A stretch of DNA of 64,000 nt, from NCBI GenBank assembly GCA_964462515.1, contig CAYWXK010000020.1:13098-77097 (forward strand), read 5' to 3'. Below the pieces are notes generated by a model. It ran no database searches and was not told where the DNA came from. It saw only the letters and a list, made by a program, of their open reading frames with translations. The number at the start of each line of letters is the position of its first letter. Position 1 is the stretch's first letter. Shown here piece after piece: positions 26,231 to 35,750 of the stretch. The stretch is from CAYWXK01 sp964462515 (GTDB taxonomy: Bacteria; Planctomycetota; Phycisphaerae; Sedimentisphaerales; Anaerobacaceae). The translations under genes were made by a program, and so were the position numbers.

Positions 26231-27262
26231 ATGGCAAATGTCAATAGACCAGGTGAGGTTTGGGTTTTTGCCGAGCAGCATAACGGCCAATTAGAGGATA
26301 CGCCGCTTGAGCTTCTGGGAAAGGCCCGTCGACTGGCTGACACGCTCAGCGTGAAATTAGCCGCAATACTTTTAGGCGACAACGTTAAAGAACTCGCGAC
26401 TAAACTTACGCATTATGGAGCCGATAAGGTATATCTGGTTGAGCATCCATTGCTGACAGCTTACCAGGCAACCAGCTTCGCTAAAGTAATGTCCGGTCTA
26501 ATAAATAAACATAAGCCCCAGATTGTGCTTTATGGAGCAACAACCACAGGACGGGACTTGGCGCCGCGAATTGCAAGTGCAATAAAGGCAGGTCTTACCG
26601 CCGACTGCACCGACCTGCAAATCGGCGACCATACAACGGCAGCAGATAAAAAATTGCATAAGAACTTGCTGTTTCAGATAAGGCCCGCATTCGGCGGAAA
26701 CATAATCGCAACAATTATAAACCTCGAACGCTGGCCTCAAATGGCAACCGTCCGTGAAGGCGTAATGCCTATGCCGGCTCCTGATGTTACACGCCGGGGC
26801 GAGATTATTACAGAAAGCGTCAAGCTGACCGCACAGGATTTACCGCTCGAAATTCTCCAGGAGCATAAACGCCCAAAGAAGGTCAACCTCAAAGCCGCAA
26901 GGATTATCGTTGCAGGCGGAGCAGGCGTGGGCAGCAAAGAGAGCTTCGAACTTATCTGGGATCTGGCAAATTGTCTCGGTGCAGCGCCGGCAGGTTCCAG
27001 AGCAGCGGTTGACTTAGGTTTTATCGACAGCGACCATCAGGTCGGGCAGACCGGCACAACGGTGCGGCCTGCTCTTTATATAGCAGTCGGCATCAGCGGC
27101 GCAATTCAGCACCAGGCCGGAATGTCCCAGAGTCAAAAAATTATCGCAATAAATAATGACCCGGATGCTCCGATTTTTAACATCTCACATTACAAGATAG
27201 CCGGCGACCTGAACAAAGTCGTGCCCCTGATGATAAAGGCAATCAAAGAAAAACCAATTTAG
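26231..27262 (+). CDS. etfA: Electron transfer flavoprotein alpha subunit
   Basis: 343 residues, normal length. It binds FAD at the interface with EtfB. Seen: N-terminal EVWVFAEQ, LYGATTTGRDLAPRIAS, RPAFGGNIIATI, and the C-terminal FAD block with IIVAGGAGVGSKESF, GAAPAGSRAAVDLGFI, QVGQTGTTVRPALYIAVGIS, GAIQHQAGM and INNDPDAPIF. It delivers electrons from the acyl-CoA dehydrogenase encoded next to a membrane quinone oxidoreductase. The stop TAG overlaps the first bases of a palindromic element at 27261-27334. Confidence 0.97.
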   Translation: MANVNRPGEVWVFAEQHNGQLEDTPLELLGKARRLADTLSVKLAAILLGDNVKELATKLTHYGADKVYLVEHPLLTAYQATSFAKVMSGLINKHKPQIVLYGATTTGRDLAPRIASAIKAGLTADCTDLQIGDHTTAADKKLHKNLLFQIRPAFGGNIIATIINLERWPQMATVREGVMPMPAPDVTRRGEIITESVKLTAQDLPLEILQEHKRPKKVNLKAARIIVAGGAGVGSKESFELIWDLANCLGAAPAGSRAAVDLGFIDSDHQVGQTGTTVRPALYIAVGISGAIQHQAGMSQSQKIIAINNDPDAPIFNISHYKIAGDLNKVVPLMIKAIKEKPI

Positions 27263-27334
27263 CCACGAAGGCACAAAGTTACAAAACCTAAAATAAATAT
27301 ATTAAAATCTTCGTGTCTTGGTGTCTTAGTGGCA
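27261..27334. repeat. Palindromic element, copy after etfA
   Basis: AGCCACGAAGGCACAAAG on the left and CTTCGTGTCTTGGTGTCTTA then GTGGCA on the right, around an AT-rich centre. It has the same size and plan as the hemA copy (12254-12326), and like it begins at the 3' end of a gene. Confidence 0.7.
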
Positions 27335-27349
27335 AAAAGGAAATGAACT

Positions 27350-29155
27350 GTGGGAAATTTTTACAGAGATAACAGCGATATACAATTTTTGCTGCGACAT
27401 ATAGACGCAGGTAAATTGGCAGCAATCTGCGAAGAGAATTTTAGATTCGCCGGCGATTTTGACTACGCCCCAGCTAACGCTGATGAAGCGGTGCAGAATT
27501 ATAATATGGTTCTGGATTCGCTGGGCCAATTGAGTGCGGATTTTATTGCCCCGCGTGCCGAAAGTGTAGATAGAGAAGGTAATATTCTTAACGAAGATGG
27601 TTCGGTAACGTATGCAAAGGGAATCCACGAGTCCATTGAGAAACTTGCCCAGGCGGAGGTTATGGGCTTTACACTCCCCTATCGGTTCGGCGGCTTGAAT
27701 TTCCCGAATCTTATCTACTCGATGGCCATCGAGATTGTCTCGCGGGCCGATGCCTCGCTTATGAATATATTCGGCCTGCAGGGAATCGCCGAGACAATCA
27801 ACGCCTTTGCTTCGGAGGAAATAAAACAAAAATATCTCTACGATTTTGCCGCCGGCAAATTAACAGGCTCAATGGTTCTCACCGAGCCGGACGCCGGCTC
27901 AGATTTGCAGGCAGTCAAGCTCCGAGCATTTCAGGACCAGAATGGTCAGTGGTATCTGCACGGCGTAAAGAGATTTATAACCAATGGCTGCGGCGATGTG
28001 CTTTTGGTATTGGCCCGCAGCGAACCGGATAGGGCCGGCGGACTGGGCTTGAGTCTATTTGTTGGCGATAGAGGCCCAACCGTTCACATCCGTCGGCTGG
28101 AAAATAAGCTCGGCATCCACGGCTCGCCAACTTGTGAAATATTCTTTGATAATACCCCCTGCCGGCTTATCGGCGAACGCCAGCGCGGACTTGTAACTTA
28201 TGTTATGAGTCTGATGAATGGTGCGCGCATCGGCATCGCGGCCCAATCGGTTGGCATTGCAGAAGCCGCCTTTCGCGTAGCCCGCGATTACGCCGCGACA
28301 AGACACCAGTTCGGCGTGGCGATTGAAAAGCTGCCGGCAGTCCGCGATATGCTGCTCGATACCAAAATTGCTATCGAAGCCGGTCGAGCTCTTTTGTATG
28401 AGACATCGCGAGTCGTAGATATAGACATTGGATTCTCCAAACGGCTTGAACTAAACCCGCCCGAAGATAAAGACCAGGCCAGACAGCTTAAAGAAGATGC
28501 ACGAAAATACAAAAGATATGCGGGAATGCTGACGCCGATGAGCAAATACTATTGTTCCGAGATGTGCAACAGAGTCGCTTACGACTCTATTCAGGTCCTC
28601 GGCGGCAGCGGCTATATGCAGGACTATCCTGTTGAACGCCACGCCCGCGATGCTCGAATCACAACTATTTACGAGGGGACAAGCCAGTTGCAGATAGTCG
28701 CTGCGGTCCGCGGCGTTTGCAGCGGCTCAGCAGAGAAATTTATCACTGAGCTCGCCGAGCAAAGCTACGATGACCGGGTGAAAGATTTGCTTGAAAAACT
28801 TTCTAAAGGAACAGAGCAGCTAAAAGAGGCAATCGCATTCGTAAAAGAGCAGGGCACAGAATATATGGACCTCTATGGCAGAGCGTTGGTTGATACAGCA
28901 ATTGATTTGATTAATGGGTATCTGCTGTGCGGCCAGGCCGGCACAAAAGTAGATATGCCTGTTGCCGCTGCCCAAGACAGCTCCGGCAATAAACAGCAGG
29001 CGATTCCTATTAAAGAGCGTAAGACAATGGTCGCCCGCAGGTATATTACCAAAAATGCCCCAAAGATTGCGGCTTTATGTGAACTGATACGCAGCGGTGA
29101 CAAGTCAACATTTAACGATTATGTAACCATAATTGGACCTGCGACTTCTGAGTAG
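27350..29155 (+). CDS. Acyl-CoA dehydrogenase family protein
   Basis: 601 residues, the long form with an extra C-terminal helical domain (about 470-601). FAD-dependent alpha,beta-dehydrogenation of an acyl-CoA, with EtfAB as acceptor. Seen: MVLTEPDAGSDLQAVKLRA (FAD-binding), RFITNGCGDVLLVLAR, GLVTYVMSLMNGARIGIAAQ, ATRHQFGVAIEKLPAVRDML, VLGGSGYMQDYPVERHARDA and the catalytic Glu in IYEGTSQLQIVAAVRG. The preferred chain length cannot be told. The GTG start has AAGGA eight bases upstream. It follows etfA after 87 bases that hold the palindromic element. Confidence 0.93.
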   Translation: MGNFYRDNSDIQFLLRHIDAGKLAAICEENFRFAGDFDYAPANADEAVQNYNMVLDSLGQLSADFIAPRAESVDREGNILNEDGSVTYAKGIHESIEKLAQAEVMGFTLPYRFGGLNFPNLIYSMAIEIVSRADASLMNIFGLQGIAETINAFASEEIKQKYLYDFAAGKLTGSMVLTEPDAGSDLQAVKLRAFQDQNGQWYLHGVKRFITNGCGDVLLVLARSEPDRAGGLGLSLFVGDRGPTVHIRRLENKLGIHGSPTCEIFFDNTPCRLIGERQRGLVTYVMSLMNGARIGIAAQSVGIAEAAFRVARDYAATRHQFGVAIEKLPAVRDMLLDTKIAIEAGRALLYETSRVVDIDIGFSKRLELNPPEDKDQARQLKEDARKYKRYAGMLTPMSKYYCSEMCNRVAYDSIQVLGGSGYMQDYPVERHARDARITTIYEGTSQLQIVAAVRGVCSGSAEKFITELAEQSYDDRVKDLLEKLSKGTEQLKEAIAFVKEQGTEYMDLYGRALVDTAIDLINGYLLCGQAGTKVDMPVAAAQDSSGNKQQAIPIKERKTMVARRYITKNAPKIAALCELIRSGDKSTFNDYVTIIGPATSE

Positions 29156-29164
29156 AGGCAAACT

Positions 29165-29845
29165 ATGTTAAGAGCTGTTATATTTGATTTCGACGGCGTA
29201 ATAACGGATTCGGAAATCCTGCACTTTCGAGCCTTCAATCGCGTATTAGCTCGGTTCAGTGTCGAGATAACAATGAGGGATTATTATAAAACATATCTCG
29301 GCCTGACGGACGTGGATTGTTTCAATCTGCTTATCAGTGAAGGTCAGCTTAAAACCACCAAAGATAAAATCGAAGACCTCTTAAAACAGAAAAACGAGGT
29401 ATTCCAGGAGCTGGCGAAAACCGAAGGCAGGATAATCGAGGGCGTTCACGATTTTCTAAAGATGCTCGAGCAGAACAATATACCAATGGCGATTTGTTCA
29501 GGGGCATTGCGCCCGGAAATAGAGTTGATACTTGAGGAAGCCAATCTCCGACATTTTTTTGAAGTGATAGTCTCAGCAGAACAGGTAAAAAAAGGTAAGC
29601 CCAGCCCGGATGGGTTTTTGCTGACGTTGCGCAAATTCAATAAGGGCCGTCAAACTCCCATAACAGGTACTCAATGCGTGGTAATAGAGGATTCACACTG
29701 GGGCTTGCAGGCAGCTAAAGCAGCAGGAATGCACACCATCGCCGTAACAAATTCTTACGATGCCCGGCAACTGGCTCTCGCAGAAAAAATAATAGCCCGC
29801 CTCAGTGACCTGACGATGAACGATTTACAACAGCTCTGCACCTGA
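29165..29845 (+). CDS. HAD-family phosphatase, beta-phosphoglucomutase-like
   Basis: 226 residues. HAD subfamily IA: motif I FDFDGVITDSE (nucleophile and acid/base Asp), a helical cap (about 18-85), motif II ICSGAL, motif III Lys in KKGKPSPDGF, motif IV VIEDSHWGLQAAKAAG. The DGVxxDSE form and the GKPxPD block are typical of beta-phosphoglucomutase-like phosphatases or mutases; the substrate is unknown. It starts nine bases after the acyl-CoA dehydrogenase stop with GAGG upstream, so it is probably cotranscribed. It faces the LptC-like gene tail to tail with a 31-base gap. Confidence 0.88.
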   Translation: MLRAVIFDFDGVITDSEILHFRAFNRVLARFSVEITMRDYYKTYLGLTDVDCFNLLISEGQLKTTKDKIEDLLKQKNEVFQELAKTEGRIIEGVHDFLKMLEQNNIPMAICSGALRPEIELILEEANLRHFFEVIVSAEQVKKGKPSPDGFLLTLRKFNKGRQTPITGTQCVVIEDSHWGLQAAKAAGMHTIAVTNSYDARQLALAEKIIARLSDLTMNDLQQLCT

Positions 29846-29876
29846 TTGGTTTTACGGTTCGGCTTATTGTCGCCTG

Positions 29877-32369
29877 CTATCTATTTATCTTCAATGTGCC
29901 GGGACCTACAACTTTGGCTTTGATTTTGCCGGTTTTCAGGTTGTATTCGATTCCATCAACGAGTGTGCCATTGAAATAGCAGGATTGGCCCCCCGGAACA
30001 CCTGGCGGGTCGCCTGTAACCTTCATTATAGACTGGACGTGGTCGTAGAATAGCTTGCCGCCTGCGAATTGATTCTTTTCATCTTCGTATGTTACTCCTC
30101 CTGAAGCAGTTACCGTTGAAAGTTCGGTCTGTCCGCCTTCGGCTGCCACAAGGTCGGCTTCTATATGATTCGCGGTGGCCACAATTTGCTCGCCATACTT
30201 GCCTTTAATTATGGGGATGTAATCAATGAGTAGTGTCCCTTGCGACCTGGCATCTGCAACCATCCGGTTCGAGGAGACAAAATATTTTAACGTATCAAAA
30301 TTCTGCACAAACACATAACACGGGCGGCGCAAACTAAACCCGCCCGGTCCAACGTTAGACTCTGAAACGCCGGAATTATCTATCTTTATTACCCCGGGCC
30401 CAATAGCCCAAAAGAGCTCTCTTTCGGCATCATAATCAACCCTTCGACACTTTAGCTCGATACCGCCAAGCAGCTTCTTTCCCGACATCTTGACTGTGGC
30501 GAGCCGGACCACCCCGCCCGTAGCGGTCAGATACTTAACCCCGGAGGTAAGAGTAGAGGACTTGTCATTTGCATCCTTGGGCAAATTTACCGTAAGAACA
30601 GGCGCTGTGAGGACGTATCTCTCCTGGACATTCGGGTCTTCCCGCAGCATCGCACATACACAATCACCCTCGAAGATTACCTGATTTGGCGCTGCCAAAA
30701 ACTTAGCTTGTTTTCGAGCGTTCAATTGTGCTGGCAGCACATTTTTCCTGTTTCCTACCCCATTAAAATCATCCACATAAAAAGTCAGCTCCACCGGGCC
30801 GGCGGCAACAATATCCGGCGGACCGCCGGATTCATCTTTCGGCAGGTTCACGGTAAGCGTTGGTGCGGAAAGTGTGTAATCCCGCTGCTCGTTTGGGTCA
30901 CCTTGCGGCATTACGCACAGGCAATCACCCTCAAAGATGACTTGATTCGAGGCCGGCAGAAACCTGGTCTGTTTCTGAGCGGTTATCTTTACCGGGACAG
31001 CCCTTGTCCTGCTCTCGGCGCCTGTTGCATTACTTGTATAGAACGTAAGTATCGACGAACCATCGGCTACAGCGCTTTCAGTAGATGCATCGTAATCGAT
31101 TCTTCGAGCAACAAAAATGGTCCGTCGCCGACCATCATCAATGTCCCTCAGAACACTATCACTAACAGAAACTGGTTGCTCCTCGGGCTTATCAGAGTTT
31201 TCTTGCGTTCCGAAAGAATCCGTTGGCGCAACAATAATACCGCCGTCACAGGTTACTACAATATCTACAACCCGTTCAGGCGGTTTATTTGGCTCGACTG
31301 TCCTCGCCTGCCTGCTTTCTTGCCCGCTGCCCCGTCTTGCGACGGTAGCCGCAGGTGCAGGTGAAAGCGATAAGGGAGGGGTCTGCATTCCAACATTATT
31401 TGTGTCGGCTGTCCTGGCCGCATCGGATTTCCCGGTTGAGGCCCTTGACCAGAAAATATTGTTAATGAAAAGTTTTTCATCGGCAAAAATTAACTGCTCA
31501 GCGCTGTCAATAACAACGTTCTTGCTGCATACGCATCTATAGTATTCGCCTGCTTTTTGCTGGTCCTGCTGCTGCTCAATCGCCTGTGATGTTGCTGCCT
31601 CCTTCGAATCAGCACGCCGGTCTTTTGGGGATGCAGCCGCGCTATTAGCATCGCCCGGCCTGTCGGATTTTATAATTGGACTCGAAGGTGAAGCGGCCTG
31701 GGAGCTTTTTATATGCAAACTTTTCAAATCAACTATTCTAAGATACTCCAGCCGCTGCAACTGGTCGTTATAGATAACCTCCAGGCCCCTCCCTAACATT
31801 TGCACATCTTCAGAGACAAATTTAACCGGCCCAGCCGTTGAAAATTGTGTCTTTTCACCTAAAAAAGCAACATCATCAAGATAAAGCATACTTTCTTTAA
31901 TGGTGCCTGACTCTTCCGGCAAAATGTGCACAACTACATTTCCGGTAAATGTCGCATCCTTCGGAGTAGGTTTGCCGGCGGCGCTCTCAATCTCAACTTC
32001 GCCTTTGTCGGCCGTTACATAACAAGTAAAGGTAGGCTGAAAAATTTTCAGATATGGCTTTTCAATCTCCCACCGGTCTTTTTCCTCGTGCAGAAGCTCC
32101 TCAAACCCAAATTCTCTGTCAACTTCTTTGTCTTTATTGCGATGTAGAAACTTCGGCCTCTTAAGTGTGCGGACCCCAACATCGCCAATCTTGCCGACTT
32201 CTTCGTCAAATGTTCCGGCGTTGCTGTCGCCGGCATTATCAAGAATTCGTTCCCCGGCATCGACATCGAGCGGAGGCGTTCTGCTAATGTGACTGTAAAG
32301 CAAATATATTCCAAGCACGCCGCCAAATGACAGTGCTGCTATAAATAGTTTTCTCAACCCAAACTTCAC
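29877..32369 (-). CDS. Large LptC/OstA-like periplasmic protein with one N-terminal anchor
   Basis: 830 residues. One membrane segment (about residues 7-27, RKLFIAALSFGGVLGIYLLY) is followed by a long beta-rich region with several repeats of the LptA/LptC/OstA kind (IFEGDCLCVMPQGDPNEQRD and IFEGDCVCAMLREDPNVQER are clear duplicates; VTASGGVTYED near the C-terminus). An internal segment of about 100 residues (about 215-370) is low in complexity. Such proteins carry lipopolysaccharide across the periplasm in the Lpt bridge. The start is taken at the GTG at 32369 because GAGG lies five bases upstream; GTG 32390 is an alternative. KdsD just upstream makes an LPS precursor, which supports this reading. 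Confidence 0.75.
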   Translation of the reverse strand: MKFGLRKLFIAALSFGGVLGIYLLYSHISRTPPLDVDAGERILDNAGDSNAGTFDEEVGKIGDVGVRTLKRPKFLHRNKDKEVDREFGFEELLHEEKDRWEIEKPYLKIFQPTFTCYVTADKGEVEIESAAGKPTPKDATFTGNVVVHILPEESGTIKESMLYLDDVAFLGEKTQFSTAGPVKFVSEDVQMLGRGLEVIYNDQLQRLEYLRIVDLKSLHIKSSQAASPSSPIIKSDRPGDANSAAASPKDRRADSKEAATSQAIEQQQDQQKAGEYYRCVCSKNVVIDSAEQLIFADEKLFINNIFWSRASTGKSDAARTADTNNVGMQTPPLSLSPAPAATVARRGSGQESRQARTVEPNKPPERVVDIVVTCDGGIIVAPTDSFGTQENSDKPEEQPVSVSDSVLRDIDDGRRRTIFVARRIDYDASTESAVADGSSILTFYTSNATGAESRTRAVPVKITAQKQTRFLPASNQVIFEGDCLCVMPQGDPNEQRDYTLSAPTLTVNLPKDESGGPPDIVAAGPVELTFYVDDFNGVGNRKNVLPAQLNARKQAKFLAAPNQVIFEGDCVCAMLREDPNVQERYVLTAPVLTVNLPKDANDKSSTLTSGVKYLTATGGVVRLATVKMSGKKLLGGIELKCRRVDYDAERELFWAIGPGVIKIDNSGVSESNVGPGGFSLRRPCYVFVQNFDTLKYFVSSNRMVADARSQGTLLIDYIPIIKGKYGEQIVATANHIEADLVAAEGGQTELSTVTASGGVTYEDEKNQFAGGKLFYDHVQSIMKVTGDPPGVPGGQSCYFNGTLVDGIEYNLKTGKIKAKVVGPGTLKINR

Positions 32370-32386
32370 AAAAACCTCATCGAGTC

Positions 32387-32423
32387 CCACACCAATGGTG
32401 GGCCTGTCGAACCATTGGTGCGG
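32387..32423 (-). promoter_or_regulatory. Stem-loop between kdsD and the LptC-like gene
   Basis: CCACACCAATGG, 13 bases, CCATTGGTGCGG: arms pair at 11 of 12 positions. It fills the gap after the kdsD stop and lies 18 bases before the LptC-like start. No T-run follows, so it is not a plain terminator; an RNA processing or translation-control element is possible. Confidence 0.35.
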
Positions 32424-32425
32424 GA

Positions 32426-33403
32426 CTATCCGAATACTTTTATTGTTACGACATCCTGCACATCTATTAGCCCGACAGGCCTGTCTTGCGCATCAACCAC
32501 CGGCAGCTCATCAATTCTATACTTATGAAATATAGCAGTTGCCTGGGCAGCGAGAGCATCGGCCCTTATTTTTTTGCAATTCGCTGTCATAACACTGCCG
32601 GCCTTGCACTCAAACATCCGGGGCCCTCGTTTTGACATCAGTCGTCTTAAATCGCCATCGGTGATTATCCCGGCCAATCTGCCATCTTCATCTACAATCA
32701 TCACAGCCCCGTGACGTTTTATGGCTTTGGTCTTCTTTAGCATCTGTTTTATCGTGTCGTCAGCCCCCGCTATCGGCAGCTTCTCTCCCGGCTTAAACAT
32801 CATTGACTGCTCGACGGTCATCAGCTTTGCACCGAGCGAGCCTCCGGGGTGAAATCGGACATAATCCTCAACGCTGAAATTACGGGCCTTCATAACGGTA
32901 AAGGCAAGGGCGTCGCCAACTGCCAGCATACAGGCGGTCGAGACGCTTGGAGCTATGCCGAGAGGACATGCCTCGGACATCTTGCCCATACACAGCACCA
33001 CGTCACTATGTTTGCTCAGGGTCGAATCGCTGTCGCCGGTTATTGCTATCAATTGAATCCCCAATTGCTTGACGAGGTTTATCAGCCGAATCACTTCGTC
33101 GGTTTCGCCGCCATAGCTTAACACAATAACTATATCATTTTTGCGTAAGCGACCGAGGTCGCCATGCACAGCTTCGGCAGGATGGAGGAAATGACTCGGC
33201 GTGCCCGTCGATGCTAAAGTAGCGCTTATCTTTCGACCGATTATGCCTGCTTTGCCGATGCCGCTGACTATGCACGAGCCGCTGCAATTGTAAATCATTT
33301 CGGCAGCCCTGGCAAATGAGGCATCAATAATCGGCGAAATAGACCTTATCGCCTCGCCCTCCGCTTCGATAACCCTTCGTGCATAATCGAGGTCAAATTC
33401 CAC
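32426..33403 (-). CDS. kdsD: D-arabinose-5-phosphate isomerase, KpsF/GutQ family
   Basis: 325 residues. An SIS domain (about 35-170: VSGIGKAGIIGRKISATLAS, STGTPSHFLHPAEAVHGDLG, VLSYGGETDEV) is followed by two CBS domains (about 205-325: IKRHGAVMIVDEDGRLAGII, TDGDLRRLM, IDELPVVDAQDRPVGLIDVQ). It converts ribulose-5-phosphate to arabinose-5-phosphate, the first step to Kdo for LPS. The GTG start has GGAGG six bases upstream. Position next to an LptC-like protein fits an outer-membrane role. Confidence 0.94.
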   Translation of the reverse strand: MEFDLDYARRVIEAEGEAIRSISPIIDASFARAAEMIYNCSGSCIVSGIGKAGIIGRKISATLASTGTPSHFLHPAEAVHGDLGRLRKNDIVIVLSYGGETDEVIRLINLVKQLGIQLIAITGDSDSTLSKHSDVVLCMGKMSEACPLGIAPSVSTACMLAVGDALAFTVMKARNFSVEDYVRFHPGGSLGAKLMTVEQSMMFKPGEKLPIAGADDTIKQMLKKTKAIKRHGAVMIVDEDGRLAGIITDGDLRRLMSKRGPRMFECKAGSVMTANCKKIRADALAAQATAIFHKYRIDELPVVDAQDRPVGLIDVQDVVTIKVFG

Positions 33404-33492
33404 TTATTGCCTCCATAAGTAGAAGTGTAAATGCGTCAATGCGCTAACTCATTCACTTATCTACCCATCCACTCTGCCATCAATCTTAATTC

Positions 33493-35013
33493 TCACAACT
33501 TCACCACACTACCCCGCTCGTTATAACAGAGTAGCTGGTGTTTTCCGCCGGTATATTCCGGCGAGGAATGAATAATCACTCGTTTATCGTTAAGCTGTTC
33601 TACTTGCGCGATTGCCGTCCTTTTTTCATTTTGCAGATAGTCGGCGACCTCCGATGATACAAATAGCTCAATGCGTTTTATCTGCTCTTTAGATGCCGAT
33701 AAATTCAGCAGCCGAATGACCTCGATAGCCATTGACTCCTGGCTTTTGACAATACCAGTACCTCCGCAATTAGGACATGCTGAATGGGTGCTGGACTGCA
33801 GCGAAGGCCGCATCCGTTGACGTGTCATTTCTATTACGCCGAACCTGCTCATTCCTAATATCCTTGTGCGAGCACGGTCGGTTCTGACAGCCAGGCGAAA
33901 AACTTTCTCCACCTCCTTACGATGTTTTGGATTATGCATATCAATAAAATCGCAAATTATCAGCCCGCCCATGTCGCGTAATCTAAGTTGACGCGCTATT
34001 TCACGTGCGGATTCTACGTTACTTTCATAAGCGGTTTCTTCCGCACTTTTCTGTTTGCCGGACCGTCCGCTATTGACATCTATCGATACTAACGCCTCTG
34101 TCTGCTCAATCACGATTGAGCCGCCGCTTTTAAGTTCAACCCTGCGAGATTGTATCTTGGCTATTTCCTCTTCAATTTTATATTTATGAAAAAGAGGGAC
34201 CTTGCCATCATAATATGTTGCTGTCCGCCTCAAGCGAGGTATTGCTATGGAAAAAAAGTCCTTGATTCTACGCACGACAGATTCCGAGTCGCAGATTATC
34301 TTGCTTATCCTGCTGTTAAAGACATCTCTCATCGTCCTGATAACCAGGTCTGATTCCTGATAGAGTTCGCCGGGTGCCTTTTCACTTTCTATCCGTTTTT
34401 CGATAGCCCACCATAATCGCATCAGATACCTCAAGTCGTTTTGTATGTCCCTTTTTGAGCATCCCTGGCCCGCTGTTCTGATAATGAATCCCTGCGACTT
34501 AGGCGGGTTGGCTTGCTCAAAAATCTGGCGAAGTCTTTTTCGCTCATCTTCATCTTCAATCTTGTGTGAAACACCGTACTTGCGCATCCAGGGCATCATA
34601 ATCAGATACTTGCCAGGCAAAGCAAGGTATGTGCTCAAAGTCGGCCCTTTGGTTTTCATACCTTCTTTTGTTACCTGGACAACAATTTCCTCTCCCTTGC
34701 GAAGACAGTTCTGAATGGGCGGCCGTTCGCCCATAGACCTGCGCCGGCCTATTACTTCGGTCTGGTCATTGCCGGCAAAACATCGCGGATGAAGGTCACT
34801 GATATGAAGAAATCCATTTCTGCCTGTGCCAATATCTATAAATGCCGCCTGTATTCCGGACTCTATGTTCACCACCCTGCCCTTATAAACATTGCCGACG
34901 TGGCTGCCAACACTGGCTCTTTCAACATATAACTCTTCAAGCGCCCCATCTTCGACTACCGCCACCCTACACTCCTCACTCTCAGCCACATTTATAAGCA
35001 TCTCTCTTGCCAT
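33493..35013 (-). CDS. rng: Ribonuclease G/E family endoribonuclease
   Basis: 506 residues, RNase G size, without the long RNase E scaffold. An S1 domain with a large insertion (about 38-135, GNVYKGRVVNIESGIQAAFI) is followed by the RNase H-like and DNase I-like parts. The catalytic aspartates are in SIDVNSGRSG and ICDFIDMHNPKHR; the zinc-link cysteines are in CPNCGGTG (about 422). It cuts single-stranded RNA in rRNA processing and mRNA decay. AGGAG lies seven bases before the ATG. The DUF2344 gene is 29 bases upstream, an arrangement seen in many bacteria. Confidence 0.95.
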   Translation of the reverse strand: MAREMLINVAESEECRVAVVEDGALEELYVERASVGSHVGNVYKGRVVNIESGIQAAFIDIGTGRNGFLHISDLHPRCFAGNDQTEVIGRRRSMGERPPIQNCLRKGEEIVVQVTKEGMKTKGPTLSTYLALPGKYLIMMPWMRKYGVSHKIEDEDERKRLRQIFEQANPPKSQGFIIRTAGQGCSKRDIQNDLRYLMRLWWAIEKRIESEKAPGELYQESDLVIRTMRDVFNSRISKIICDSESVVRRIKDFFSIAIPRLRRTATYYDGKVPLFHKYKIEEEIAKIQSRRVELKSGGSIVIEQTEALVSIDVNSGRSGKQKSAEETAYESNVESAREIARQLRLRDMGGLIICDFIDMHNPKHRKEVEKVFRLAVRTDRARTRILGMSRFGVIEMTRQRMRPSLQSSTHSACPNCGGTGIVKSQESMAIEVIRLLNLSASKEQIKRIELFVSSEVADYLQNEKRTAIAQVEQLNDKRVIIHSSPEYTGGKHQLLCYNERGSVVKL

Positions 35014-35042
35014 TGTTCTATCTCCTTGTTCGTTTTTCGTCG

Positions 35043-35750
35043 CTAATCGTTCGTCCCTCGTCCATCTTCCGTCATCTGTCTTCCGTCATCCGTCTCCTGC
35101 CATTGCACACTGGTGCGTCTAATCGGCCCAGCCAGCTTCTCCATATCCAGCGCCAGCAACTTCAAAATCTCTTCGACTCGTATCGAACCACGCGGCGTGA
35201 TTTTGCATTCAACGACTATACACGAATTATTTATCACAATCGATTTCAAAAAATCTCTAACATCTATATTTTTGAATTTCAAACCTTTAGCATCCAGTTG
35301 TCTGGTAACATTAAGACTCTCGCTTGCCAGCAATTGTTTGGCCCTGTCCTTTAGCTGCTGCCCAATATACTCATCCCGCACCGGTAGTATGTATGTAACT
35401 AAACGAGGCCAAAATGCAGCATCAGTTTTTGAGATAGTTGCCGAAAGTAACCCAAATCCATCAGGCAAATGTTTAGAAAGCTCGGCCTTAAAAACCTCTG
35501 CATCAAAACACGATTCTGCTGGCATTGATTGATTAGCAGTTGTCCGACATCCTCGCACTTTAAGACACAGTAATTCATCGTCAGATTCGACCCCGACACT
35601 TCTCGGCAAAGGCAAAGACAATTTCGGATGAGGATTGAAACCTTGTGTATATTGGAGTTCTGTTCCAGCCCGAACACAGGCCCGCTGAAAAACCCTGAGC
35701 GTTTCAGCGTGCGACAGAAATATCGAGCTCCCTCCTATCCTGAATTTCAC
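35043..35750 (-). CDS. DUF2344 (TIGR03936) radical SAM-associated protein
   Basis: 235 residues. The N-terminus KFRIGGSSIFLSHAETLRVF and YTQGFNPHPKLSLPLPRSVG are the hallmarks of DUF2344, found fused to or beside a radical SAM protein and next to RNase G. The biochemical role is not known. The last 20 residues (QETDDGRQMTEDGRGTND) are encoded by a GACGGAAGA-type minisatellite at about 35040-35098, so the native C-terminus was probably lost or extended. GTG start with no strong Shine-Dalgarno site. The matching radical SAM protein is not in the window. Confidence 0.85.
   Translation of the reverse strand: MKFRIGGSSIFLSHAETLRVFQRACVRAGTELQYTQGFNPHPKLSLPLPRSVGVESDDELLCLKVRGCRTTANQSMPAESCFDAEVFKAELSKHLPDGFGLLSATISKTDAAFWPRLVTYILPVRDEYIGQQLKDRAKQLLASESLNVTRQLDAKGLKFKNIDVRDFLKSIVINNSCIVVECKITPRGSIRVEEILKLLALDMEKLAGPIRRTSVQWQETDDGRQMTEDGRGTND

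Noticed and set aside
30708..31364. 218-codon plus-strand frame
   Set aside because: Antisense to the LptC/OstA-like gene; no recognisable domain and no ribosome site.
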